A stretch of 64,000 nt of DNA from NCBI RefSeq assembly GCF_025567195.1, contig NZ_JAOQJF010000007.1:62001-126000 (forward strand), in the 5' to 3' direction. Below the pieces are notes generated by a model. That model searched no databases. It was not told the DNA's origin and saw nothing but the letters and a program-made list of their open reading frames with translations. Made by a program: the position numbers and the translations under genes. Source of the stretch: Alitiscatomonas aceti. GTDB taxonomy: Bacteria; Bacillota; Clostridia; Lachnospirales; Lachnospiraceae. Shown here in pieces: positions 42,292 through 49,933 of the stretch. Within the stretch, counting starts at the first letter, position 1; each line of letters starts with the position of its first letter.

Positions 42292-42967
42292 ACCAGTACC
42301 CGCTTTCTTTCTCATCACCCACCACGATACCTCGCTGGATGGTGATCACCCGTTTTCTCATCATATTTACGATCTCGCTGCTGTGGGTCACCACCACTAC
42401 TGTGGTCCCCTGACGGTTGATCTCCTCCAGAAGGCCCATGATCTCCATGGCGTTATGGGGGTCCAGGTTTCCCGTAGGCTCGTCGGCCAGAAGGATAGCC
42501 GGCCGGTTGATGAGGGCCCTGGCAATGGCCACCCGCTGCTGCTCGCCGCCGGAAAGCTGGTGCGGAAAAGATTTATATTTTGATGAAAGGCCCACCATCC
42601 TCAGCATCTCCGGCACCGATTCCCGGATCTTCCTTCCTGAAACGCCGATGACTCTCTGGGCAAAGGCCACATTCTCATAGACGTTCCGGTCCTTTAACAG
42701 ACGGAAATCCTGGAATACCACGCCCAGCTGTCTCCGGTACTTGGGGACATAGCGGCGGGGCATCCGTCCCAGGTCCATGTCATTCACGACAACACGGCCG
42801 GAAGTGGGTTCCACCTCTTTCAGAAGGATTCTGAGCAGGGTTGACTTTCCGGAACCACTCCGGCCTGTAATAAAGACAAACTCCCCATCGTCGATGGTAA
42901 GGCTTACGTCCTTAAGAGCGCGGCTGCTCTTTTCGTAGGTCTTTGTCAGCTTTGAAATTTCTATCAT
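42281..42967 (-). CDS. ftsE: Cell division ATP-binding protein FtsE
   Basis: 228-aa ABC ATPase with all motifs intact: Walker A GRSGSGKST, Q-loop VFQDFRLL, signature LSGGEQQR, Walker B LLADEPTGNLD and H-loop VTHSSE. Partner of FtsX. It starts 1 nt after the CdaR-like gene. Confidence 0.97.
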   Translation of the reverse strand: MIEISKLTKTYEKSSRALKDVSLTIDDGEFVFITGRSGSGKSTLLRILLKEVEPTSGRVVVNDMDLGRMPRRYVPKYRRQLGVVFQDFRLLKDRNVYENVAFAQRVIGVSGRKIRESVPEMLRMVGLSSKYKSFPHQLSGGEQQRVAIARALINRPAILLADEPTGNLDPHNAMEIMGLLEEINRQGTTVVVVTHSSEIVNMMRKRVITIQRGIVVGDEKESGYWYED

Positions 42968-42968
42968 A

Positions 42969-44057
42969 TTAGTAATCCAGATTCTCCATATACTTCATGT
43001 ATTTCACCACCATCAGTGCGATCTTAAAGGTAATGGCGTCCTCAAATACACGAAGATCCAGCCCTGTACTCTTCTGAAGCTTATCCAGACGGTATACCAG
43101 AGTATTTCTGTGGATGTAAAGCTGTCTGGAGGTCTCCGAAACGTTCAGGCTGTTTTCAAAGAACTTATTGATGGTCGTCAAGGTCTCCTCGTCGAATTCA
43201 TCCGGGTTCTTCCCATCGAAGATCTCCTTGATGAACATCCGGCACAGGGGAAGCGGAAGCTGGTAGATCAGGCGTCCGATACCCAGGTTGGAATATGCCA
43301 CCACATTCTTTCCGCTGTAAAAGATCTTTCCCACATCCAGGGCCATCTTGGCCTCCTTATAAGAGCGGGAAACGTCCTTGATCTCGTTGACAATGGTACC
43401 GAAGGCAATATGCACCTTGGACATGGCCTCTGTATTCAGCATATCCAGGATCGTATTGGCCGTCTTTTCCAGATCCCCATACGTCTCTCCAGGCTTTACC
43501 TCGCGCACAAGGATAATGTTTTTTTCATCCACAGCCGTGATAAAGTCCTTGGTCTTTGCAGAAAACAGGCTTCTTACGGTCTCCAGGGCGTTGACGTCCT
43601 TCTCATTTTTCGTTTCAATGAGGAACACCACGCGCTTTACGTTTGTCTCGATATGGAGCTTTTTGGCCCGGTTATAAATATCCACCAGAAGCAGGTTATC
43701 CAGCAGAAGGTTTTTAATAAAGTTGTCCTTGTCAAACCGCTCTTTATAGGCCACCAGCAGATTCTGGATCTGGAACGCCGCCAGCTTTCCCACCATGTAA
43801 ACATCGTCGCTGCCTCCCTTTGCAAGGAGGATGTATTCCAGCTGGTGCTCGTCAAATACCTTAAAAAACTGATAGCCGGAAATCACCTGACTGTCTGCCG
43901 GAGAATCTGCAAAGGCAAGGATAGAGCTCTCATACTCTTCTGCCTGCTCAAACGTGGATGCCAGAACTTTTCCTTCCACGTCGCAGACGCAGAGGTCGAT
44001 CCTGGTAATTTCTTTCAGTCCGTCAATGTTCGACTGCAAGATCTGATTTGAAATCAT
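42969..44057 (-). CDS. CdaR/PucR-type transcriptional regulator
   Basis: 362 aa. An N-terminal sugar-diacid-recognition-like sensor (1-130), a GGDEF-like middle region (about 135-255) and a C-terminal PucR helix-turn-helix (310-360, LNVSETSRQLYIHRNTLVYR). It sits at the head of ftsE-ftsX and touches it, which is unusual for a sugar-acid regulator. The ligand is unknown. AAAGGAG precedes the ATG. Confidence 0.9.
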   Translation of the reverse strand: MISNQILQSNIDGLKEITRIDLCVCDVEGKVLASTFEQAEEYESSILAFADSPADSQVISGYQFFKVFDEHQLEYILLAKGGSDDVYMVGKLAAFQIQNLLVAYKERFDKDNFIKNLLLDNLLLVDIYNRAKKLHIETNVKRVVFLIETKNEKDVNALETVRSLFSAKTKDFITAVDEKNIILVREVKPGETYGDLEKTANTILDMLNTEAMSKVHIAFGTIVNEIKDVSRSYKEAKMALDVGKIFYSGKNVVAYSNLGIGRLIYQLPLPLCRMFIKEIFDGKNPDEFDEETLTTINKFFENSLNVSETSRQLYIHRNTLVYRLDKLQKSTGLDLRVFEDAITFKIALMVVKYMKYMENLDY

Positions 44058-44151
44058 AACGTTCTCTCCTTTTCACAATATAGACATTCATACAGATTCT
44101 ATTTTAATGCAAAATCACAAAAAAGGAAAGAAAAATTTTGTGTTTTTCCAC

Positions 44152-44190
44152 AAAAAAACAATCCGGCACCACAACCGGCACCGGATTGTT
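44152..44190 (-). terminator. Terminator of the ABC ATPase-like gene
   Basis: AACAATCCGG (44181-44190 on minus) pairs with CCGGATTGTT (44157-44166), followed by seven T. It starts 15 nt past the stop. Confidence 0.88.
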
Positions 44191-44204
44191 GGGAAATCAT
44201 CCCT

Positions 44205-45305
44205 TTACAGAATGTTTTTTTCCGTATCCTTATCAAACAGATAGATCTTTTCAGCGTCCACAAAGAGGTATATCTTTTCATTTTCCCGAAAATCTGTTCT
44301 TCCCTCTGCCTGGCAGATGCCGTCGGCGTCCTCAGCCTGGAAGCGGAGCATGGTCCCGTCTCCAGTCATGCTCTGGAATCTGGCGGAGAAATGGCCGTCC
44401 TGGCCGTCCTCTGAGGCCCGGGACAGGCAGACATCCTCAGCCCGTACCCCTGTGATCACTTCTTTTCCCACATAACCATTGTTTTCCAGGACTGCGCCCA
44501 CAGCCTCCGGAACCAGCATACGGCCGCTGGCTCCCTGAAGCCCGATCCTGCCGCCTTCAGAAAATACCTTCATAAGAAAGAAGTTCATGGGCGACCGGCC
44601 TACGACTCCGCCCACAAAGCAGTTTGCCGGATGGGCCGCCAGTTCCTCCGGCGTACCGTCCTGGCAGATGGAGCCCTCATTCATGACTACCATTCTGGTT
44701 CCCAGGGCCAGTGCCGTTTCCTGGTTGTCGGTCACATAGATCACCGTCATATCCATTTTTTTATGGATATCCTTAAATTCCTTCCTCATCACCTTCTGGA
44801 GGCTCTTCTCCAGATCTGCAATGGTACTGTCCAGAAGAAGGATCCCCGGACGGCGCATCATGGCACGTCCCAGAAGTGCCCGGTATGTCTCCTCCCCGGT
44901 CAGCTCCTCAGGCTTTTTATCCAGAATATCAGAAAGCTTCAGATACCCGGAGATCTCCCGGATCCTCCTGTCGATCTCCTCCTGGGCCATCTTCCCCATA
45001 CGAAGCGCAAAGGAAAGGTTATCTTCCACCGTCATGCCCGGATACAGCACACTGTTTTTAAACAGCATGGCAATATTCCTGTCCTTGGGATCCGCGTCCG
45101 TCATATCCTTTCCATCAATGAAAAGGGAACCGGAGCTGATCTCATCCAGTCCGCCGATCATCCGCAGAAGCGCGGATTTTCCGCACCCGGCAGGCCCCAC
45201 AAGGATAAGGAACTCCCTGTCCCTGATCTCCAGAGAAAAATCCTTCACCGACTGCTGTCCCCCAGGATAAATCTTATTCACGTTTTTTAATACTAATCCC
45301 GACAT
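44205..45305 (-). CDS. Degenerate MalK/UgpC-like ABC ATPase
   Basis: 366 aa with the MalK layout: nucleotide-binding domain (1-235) and a TOBE/OB regulatory domain (240-366). Walker A is kept (GPAGCGKS, K43), but the Q-loop Gln is Lys (LFKNS, 83), the signature is LTGEE (135-139), the Walker B acidic pair is Asp-Ser (LLLDS, 159-160), the D-loop reads IADLE and the H-loop His is Asp (YVTDN, 193). ATP may bind, but normal hydrolysis seems unlikely. No permease or binding-protein genes are adjacent. A regulatory pseudo-ATPase is one option, decay another; the frame is fully open. Confidence 0.85.
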   Translation of the reverse strand: MSGLVLKNVNKIYPGGQQSVKDFSLEIRDREFLILVGPAGCGKSALLRMIGGLDEISSGSLFIDGKDMTDADPKDRNIAMLFKNSVLYPGMTVEDNLSFALRMGKMAQEEIDRRIREISGYLKLSDILDKKPEELTGEETYRALLGRAMMRRPGILLLDSTIADLEKSLQKVMRKEFKDIHKKMDMTVIYVTDNQETALALGTRMVVMNEGSICQDGTPEELAAHPANCFVGGVVGRSPMNFFLMKVFSEGGRIGLQGASGRMLVPEAVGAVLENNGYVGKEVITGVRAEDVCLSRASEDGQDGHFSARFQSMTGDGTMLRFQAEDADGICQAEGRTDFRENEKIYLFVDAEKIYLFDKDTEKNIL

Positions 45306-45328
45306 GCTTCCTCCCCATTGTAAAACTC

Positions 45329-45381
45329 AAAAAAACAAAATACCCGCCGGCATCCGTGACAACACAATGCCTGGCGGGTAT
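45329..45381 (-). terminator. Terminator-like hairpin upstream of the ABC ATPase-like gene
   Basis: ATACCCGCC(A)GGCAT (minus strand, 45381 to 45367) pairs with ATGCCGGCGGGTAT (45340-45353), 14 bp with one bulge, then TTTTGTTTTTTT. It ends 23 nt before the start codon and 175 nt after ridA, so it could end the ridA transcript or act as an attenuator. The rest of the 250-nt gap (45382-45555) is AT-rich and shows nothing clear. Confidence 0.8.
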
Positions 45382-45555
45382 ACCTCTGTTCCCTATGGTA
45401 CACAAAACAGAAGTGTTTTTCCATATTGTAATTTACCAAAATATCGTGATAAATTCCATGACTTTTGCATATGGGGCCTGGGAGCCGCGGAAAAAGCATC
45501 CGTTTTCCCCAAAAAACAAAGCTCTTTTCGTCCTGTTTTAGCAAAAATAACGGTT

Positions 45556-45930
45556 TTATTTTACAGCGATGGCTTCCATCTCCAGCAGAACACCCTTGGG
45601 AAGCTTTGCAACCTCCACGCAGGAGCGGGCCGGGCAGTCCTTCTCAAAATATTTGGAATAAATTCCGTTGATGGTTGCAAAATCGTCCATGCTCTGGATG
45701 AATACGGTTGTTTTTACAACGTTCTCCATGGAGGTGCCTGCTGCTTCCAGAAGGTTCTTCATATTCTTCATTACCTGCTCTGCCTGGCCTTCGATCCCTT
45801 CGGCAACCTCGCCAGTGGCCGGGTTTACCGGAATCTGGCCGGAAGCGAATACAAAGCCGTTGGCCTCAATGGCCTGGGAATAAGGACCGATTGCTGCTGG
45901 TGCGTTTGTTGTGCTGATCACTTTCTTCAT
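45556..45930 (-). CDS. ridA: RidA family reactive intermediate deaminase
   Basis: 124-aa RidA (YjgF) protein that hydrolyses reactive 2-aminoacrylate-type enamines. The active-site Arg is in CPARSCVEVAKLPKG near residue 105, and the C-terminal VLLEMEAIAV Glu is present. It overlaps the CvfB-like stop by 4 nt. Confidence 0.95.
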   Translation of the reverse strand: MKKVISTTNAPAAIGPYSQAIEANGFVFASGQIPVNPATGEVAEGIEGQAEQVMKNMKNLLEAAGTSMENVVKTTVFIQSMDDFATINGIYSKYFEKDCPARSCVEVAKLPKGVLLEMEAIAVK

Positions 45931-46784
45931 TTTGTTTCCTCCAATACTCTGATACTTTTTTCTGTTATCTCTATCTTACCCTCTTTTAAAAGATGGCCGA
46001 CAGCGCGTTTAAAGGCGTTCTTGCTGAGCTTAAATTCCCTGGCGATCACTTCCGGGTCTGCCTTATCGTTAAAGGGCAGCACTCCGTCAAATTCCCCGAT
46101 CACCTTTAATACAAGCTCTGCATCCTCAAAAATCTGGTTATAGGCCTTTTCCCTGGCGCTCAGATCCAGCTTTCCATCCCCGCGCACCTTTGTCACACGG
46201 CAATGGACCTCCTGGCCCACCTTAAAGCCTCCGAACAGCTCCCGCCTGGGGATCATCCCGTGGTAGATCCCGTCCACGGCCACAAAGGCTCCCAGCTCCG
46301 GGTTGATCTCAAATACAAAGCCGTTTATATCGTCTCCCGTTTTATAGGGAGCGTCGCTCCTTAAATACGAATATACCTTCATGGTAGCCGCCAGACGCTT
46401 ACTTTTATCCACATAAAGGGCCACCAGACATTTTTCTCCCTTTTTCACTGCATGGGTCTGCTCCTTAAAGGGCAGAAGAAGATCCTTTTCCAGCCCCATG
46501 TCCAGGAATGCGCCGATCTTTGATGTTTCCTTCACCTCCAGCACTGCCGTCTCTCCCAGGGAGATCTTCGGTCTTGTGGTGGTGGCAATGATCCGGTCCT
46601 CCGAATCCTTATATAAAAACACTTCCAGGGGATCGCCGGTCTTTGCGCCCTCGGGCACCTGCTTTTTCGGCAGCAAAACGCCCTTTTCAGCTCCCCCGGC
46701 GCTCTTTCCAGGTTCCCCCAGATACACTCCGAAATCCTTTTCCTTTACGATCTCCAGTGTCTGCATTCTTCCAAGTTCCAGCAT
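45927..46784 (-). CDS. CvfB-like S1-domain RNA-binding protein
   Basis: 285 aa of the CvfB/YitL family: three S1-like OB domains (about 5-65, 75-135, 145-215, the last with LGAFVAVDGIYHGMIPRREL) and a C-terminal winged helix (225-285). Staphylococcal CvfB affects virulence-gene expression by binding RNA. Here only RNA binding is inferred. It is followed by ridA in the same operon and preceded by the thioesterase at 21 nt. Confidence 0.9.
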   Translation of the reverse strand: MLELGRMQTLEIVKEKDFGVYLGEPGKSAGGAEKGVLLPKKQVPEGAKTGDPLEVFLYKDSEDRIIATTTRPKISLGETAVLEVKETSKIGAFLDMGLEKDLLLPFKEQTHAVKKGEKCLVALYVDKSKRLAATMKVYSYLRSDAPYKTGDDINGFVFEINPELGAFVAVDGIYHGMIPRRELFGGFKVGQEVHCRVTKVRGDGKLDLSAREKAYNQIFEDAELVLKVIGEFDGVLPFNDKADPEVIAREFKLSKNAFKRAVGHLLKEGKIEITEKSIRVLEETK

Positions 46785-46805
46785 GTCCTTCGTCCTCTCT
46801 TTTTT

Positions 46806-47537
46806 CTAAACACCCTCCGGCGTTACCTTCAGTTCCACATTGGCAAAGATGCTTCCGTCTCCGCCGCAGACAGATACCACGTATCCATCCTCTCCGGCCG
46901 CCCGCATGAGGACCGCCGTATCTCCCAGCACCGCCGCCTTTTTATACTCGGCGCGGATCTCCGTGATCTCCCTGCCGTCGGCTTCCTCCGGGAGGGCCTC
47001 CACCGCCATATCCACGTACTGGGCATTGTTGACATGGTGGTTAGTGTCGATCTGGTGCTTCATGATCACCAGCCGCCCCGCCTCCTCCATGTGCTCCGGA
47101 AGACGGATCTTTCTGGGAGCATAGTCCATAGAAAGCTTCGGTTCCTCATCCCCGTAGGCATCCACATCCTCCCGCGTCACGCGGACCGGTTTTCCGGCTT
47201 CCGTATCCAGAAGGAACCAGCAGGAATTGGCCTTTACCAGGTATTCCCCGGTCCCGTCCATCAGCGTAAAATTCCGCAGGCCGTAGATCCCCTTGATCTC
47301 ATAGGGCCAGGTGCAGACGGTGATCTCCTCGCCCAGAGCCGGTCTCCTTAAGATCTGGATCTGCCAGGATGACAGAAGCCACGCACGATTTTTTTCTTCC
47401 AGATAAGCAAGCCCCACTCCGCAGTCCTCCGACTGGAAGGTGGAGCAGTCCTGCATATAATTCATGATCCCCATCAGGGACAGCCTTGCGTCCACGCCGG
47501 TCTCACTGTACCGGACACGGCTCTTAAACTGGTACAT
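46806..47537 (-). CDS. Acyl-ACP thioesterase
   Basis: 243-aa double hotdog protein of the bacterial FatA/FatB-like family, which releases fatty acids from acyl carrier protein. The motif DTNHHVNNAQYVDMA near residue 170 holds the catalytic Asn/His, and the N-terminal hotdog has the WLLSSWQIQI segment. It is the first gene of thioesterase-cvfB-ridA. No clear promoter was identified in the 92-nt gap before the tRNA terminator. Confidence 0.9.
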   Translation of the reverse strand: MYQFKSRVRYSETGVDARLSLMGIMNYMQDCSTFQSEDCGVGLAYLEEKNRAWLLSSWQIQILRRPALGEEITVCTWPYEIKGIYGLRNFTLMDGTGEYLVKANSCWFLLDTEAGKPVRVTREDVDAYGDEEPKLSMDYAPRKIRLPEHMEEAGRLVIMKHQIDTNHHVNNAQYVDMAVEALPEEADGREITEIRAEYKKAAVLGDTAVLMRAAGEDGYVVSVCGGDGSIFANVELKVTPEGV

Positions 47538-47629
47538 GTTCTTCCCGCCTCACTTAAATCCTCCGGGCAGCCCCGGCGCTCGTTTCCATTCTAACCCATT
47601 TTTCCCTTCCAGGCAATAGGCTCTGTATC

Positions 47630-47670
47630 AAAAAAGCGTCTAAACATTGGATCCCCAACATCTAAACGCT
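47630..47670 (-). terminator. Terminator of tRNA-Gln (copy 1)
   Basis: AGCGTTTAGATGTTGG pairs with CCAATGTTTAGACGCT (47655-47670 with 47635-47650), then TTTTTT. It begins 7 nt after the tRNA. Confidence 0.9.
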
Positions 47671-47677
47671 TTCCAGC

Positions 47678-47748
47678 TGGGCTACAAGGATTCGAACCTT
47701 GAAATGACGGAGTCAGAGTCCGTTGCCTTACCATTTGGCGATAGCCCA
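47678..47748 (-). tRNA. tRNA-Gln(CUG), copy 1
   Basis: 71-nt cloverleaf. The acceptor TGGGCTA pairs with TAGCCCA, the anticodon stem ACGGA/TCCGT surrounds loop CTCTGAC (anticodon CUG), and the T arm is CAAGG-TTCGAAT-CCTTG. The CCA end is not encoded. It is identical to the copy at 49744-49814. Confidence 0.95.
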
Positions 47749-47791
47749 TTATTCACGATCTGTCTCTTACAGTTTTTCAACTGCGAGTTAT

Positions 47792-47820
47792 ATTATACCC
47801 ACACTTTTTAAGAATGTCAA
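47792..47820 (-). promoter_or_regulatory. Promoter of tRNA-Gln (copy 1)
   Basis: TTGACA (47815-47820), 17-nt spacer, TATAAT (47792-47797), about 43 nt before the tRNA 5' end. A strong hairpin (47837-47872, GCGGGGCTTTTTCC and its partner) just upstream probably ends the M20 transcript, although it lacks a T tract of its own. Confidence 0.9.
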
Positions 47821-47916
47821 GTATTTTTTCCAGACTGCGGGACTTTTTCCTGTTTTCTGGAAAAAGCCCCGCCCTTTAAGCCTCCGGCTTCCAAATCCCG
47901 GATCTTATATTCTCAT

Positions 47917-49302
47917 CTACTGTACCGGCGCCGGAACCACGATCTCCTCGGTCACCGGGCACTTATACGTTCTTCCGTTCATCTGCTTCTTAAACTCTTC
48001 CTTCGCCTCGTCCACCAGCTTGGGATCATCCACCAGCTTCATGGCTGTGGCTGCCATGACCTTTGCGCCATAGAGCATGCCCTTCATTCCGATGCTCATA
48101 CCGGCGCAGGCAGTGATCTGCCAGCTATGGCCCGGGGCCGCCAGGTTGCAGGTAGCCGTCATCACCTGTACACAGGGAACGATATGCTGTACGTCTCCCA
48201 CATCGGTGGAGCCGTAGCCGTTCTCATTCAGCACAGGAGATACCTTAGTATCCAGAGGACCATCCTCCAGAGCGCCTGAGGCTTTTACCTTCTCATACTG
48301 CTGGCTCTTTTCATTGAGGATCTTTGCAAATGCCAGCTCCTCCTCTGTCCAGTGGGGTCTTTCCACCTCTTCCATCACATCGTGGGTCAGGTTGGTGAGC
48401 ATCACCGGATTTAATGTATTGTAGCAGCCGCCCAGGTATTCTACCTCCAGCTCAGTCTCTGTCATATGGGCTGCGCCTTCCGCCACCTTCACCAGACGTC
48501 TGTATGTATCCTCCACGGCCTCACGGCTTAATGCGCGGACATAATACCATACACTGGCCTTATCGGGAACGATATTGGGCGCTGTGCCGCCTTCCTTGAT
48601 CACATAGTGGATACGGACATCGCTGGTCACATGCTCCCGCAGATAGTTGGCTCCCACACTGGTCAGCTCCACGGCATCCAGTGCAGACCGGCCGTTGTGG
48701 GGATCTCCTCCAGCATGGGCCGTGATCCCATTAAAGTGGAAAATGGCGCTGTTCAGTCCAGTCATGGTCCCCAGAGTCACATGGTTATTGGTGGAGCCGT
48801 GCCAGGAAAACGCTGCATCCAGCTCTGTGAACGCTCCTCCTCTTGCCATAAACGCCTTTCCGGTGAGGACCTCCTCTGCCGGACAGCCATAAAATACCAC
48901 TGTACCCTCTTTGCCGGTGGCCTCCAGCTCTGCCTTCATTCCAAGAGCAGCGCCCAGGCAGGCAACACCTAAAAGGTTATGGCCGCAGCCCTGTCCCGCA
49001 GCACCCGGAGTTACCGGTTCCTTTTCTGTGCTGACCTTCTGGCTCAGGCCGGGAAGCGCGTCATACTCGCCCAGGAAACCGATCACCGGATGACCTTTTC
49101 CCCATACGGCGCGGATGGCTGTGGGCATTCCCACATACCCTGTCTCCACCTCAAATCCGGCGTTGCGGAGGACTTCTGCTGTCCATTCACATGCCTTCAC
49201 TTCATTAAACGCAGTCTCGGGATTTTCCCAGATCTTTTTAGCCAGATCGGTAAGGACCTTTTCATTCTGATCAACGGCTCTGGTAGCAATGGTGTCAATC
49301 AT
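47917..49302 (-). CDS. M20 family amidohydrolase (AbgB-like)
   Basis: 461-aa zinc-dependent M20 peptidase/aminoacylase. The metal and catalytic motifs GFLGEYDALPGL, GCGHNLLGVA, GCPAEE and the final CAGMSIGMKGM region are intact, with the lid domain inserted at about 190-310. It probably cleaves an N-acyl or N-aminobenzoyl amino acid; the substrate is unknown. The start at 49302 (MIDTIATRAVDQNEKV) has AAGGAGAG upstream; a longer frame is unsupported. It is flanked by two identical tRNA-Gln genes. Confidence 0.92.
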   Translation of the reverse strand: MIDTIATRAVDQNEKVLTDLAKKIWENPETAFNEVKACEWTAEVLRNAGFEVETGYVGMPTAIRAVWGKGHPVIGFLGEYDALPGLSQKVSTEKEPVTPGAAGQGCGHNLLGVACLGAALGMKAELEATGKEGTVVFYGCPAEEVLTGKAFMARGGAFTELDAAFSWHGSTNNHVTLGTMTGLNSAIFHFNGITAHAGGDPHNGRSALDAVELTSVGANYLREHVTSDVRIHYVIKEGGTAPNIVPDKASVWYYVRALSREAVEDTYRRLVKVAEGAAHMTETELEVEYLGGCYNTLNPVMLTNLTHDVMEEVERPHWTEEELAFAKILNEKSQQYEKVKASGALEDGPLDTKVSPVLNENGYGSTDVGDVQHIVPCVQVMTATCNLAAPGHSWQITACAGMSIGMKGMLYGAKVMAATAMKLVDDPKLVDEAKEEFKKQMNGRTYKCPVTEEIVVPAPVQ

Positions 49303-49385
49303 AATATTCTCTCCTTTTTCTGGGCGCCGCAGGCTCACACACCGCAAGAGACGCCTGTTATTGATTCCAACGGACTCACCCCTTC

Positions 49386-49414
49386 ATTTTAACCTGGAGA
49401 ACAAAAAATGTCAA
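49386..49414 (-). promoter_or_regulatory. Promoter of the M20 gene
   Basis: TTGACA (49409-49414), 17-nt spacer, TAAAAT (49386-49391), giving a leader of about 80 nt. Upstream, 49415-49687 is AT-rich and holds no convincing gene. Confidence 0.8.
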
Positions 49415-49687
49415 TCACCTTGCACAATAAAATCTTTTATTTACTATGTATTCATGTGCACTTTCACGGTTCTTTCCAATGTTTTTGGAATGCCAGCGGA
49501 CATTCCATCTCCTTTGAAAGATGTTTTCTTTTTCCTGTCCTCTGGGCCCTGGAGAGGAAAGTCCTGGATCTTGCCCAAACGGGCCAGTTAAAATGGAGTA
49601 AACGGTCTGGATTTTTAGTGATTTTTGGGCACTACGGAAAAATCCATATTTGCGCCCCCACGCTTTGAAGTTCTCTGCATCCAGGAA

Positions 49688-49735
49688 CAAAAAAAGAGAC
49701 GAAAAACCATTGTAAACTCAATGTTTCTCGTCTCT
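49688..49735 (-). terminator. Terminator of tRNA-Gln (copy 2)
   Basis: AGAGACGA (49728-49735 on minus) pairs with TCGTCTCT (49695-49702), with further inner pairing, followed by seven to eight T. Confidence 0.9.
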
Positions 49736-49743
49736 ATTCCAGC

Positions 49744-49814
49744 TGGGCTACAAGGATTCGAACCTTGAAATGACGGAGTCAGAGTCCGTTGCCTTACCAT
49801 TTGGCGATAGCCCA
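49744..49814 (-). tRNA. tRNA-Gln(CUG), copy 2
   Basis: 71 nt, identical to the tRNA at 47678-47748 and with the same 3' flank TTCCAGC (plus-strand left side). Same anticodon CUG. It has its own promoter and terminator of different sequence. Confidence 0.95.
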
Positions 49815-49831
49815 TCGCATCAACGTGGACT

Positions 49832-49860
49832 ATTATAGCGCGGCTTTCTGTTTTCGTCAA
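49832..49860 (-). promoter_or_regulatory. Promoter of tRNA-Gln (copy 2)
   Basis: TTGACG (49855-49860), 17-nt spacer, TATAAT (49832-49837), 17 nt before the tRNA. Confidence 0.88.
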
Positions 49861-49933
49861 GTGGTATTTTCGATTTTTTTCAAAAACATTTTTTCACAAA
49901 AAATGTCCGTTTTCCGAAACGCTCCGGCGTACA

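Noticed and set aside
45293..45544. 83-aa minus-strand ORF upstream of the pseudo-ATPase
   Set aside because: It runs through a terminator hairpin and is Cys/Phe-rich without a ribosome binding site.
49415..49690. 91-aa ORF between the M20 gene and tRNA-Gln
   Set aside because: It overlaps the tRNA terminator, lacks a site and has an unlikely composition.
47678..49814. tRNA-Gln pair as att sites of an integrated element
   Set aside because: The segment between holds only a housekeeping-type M20 gene with its own promoter and no integrase or phage gene.
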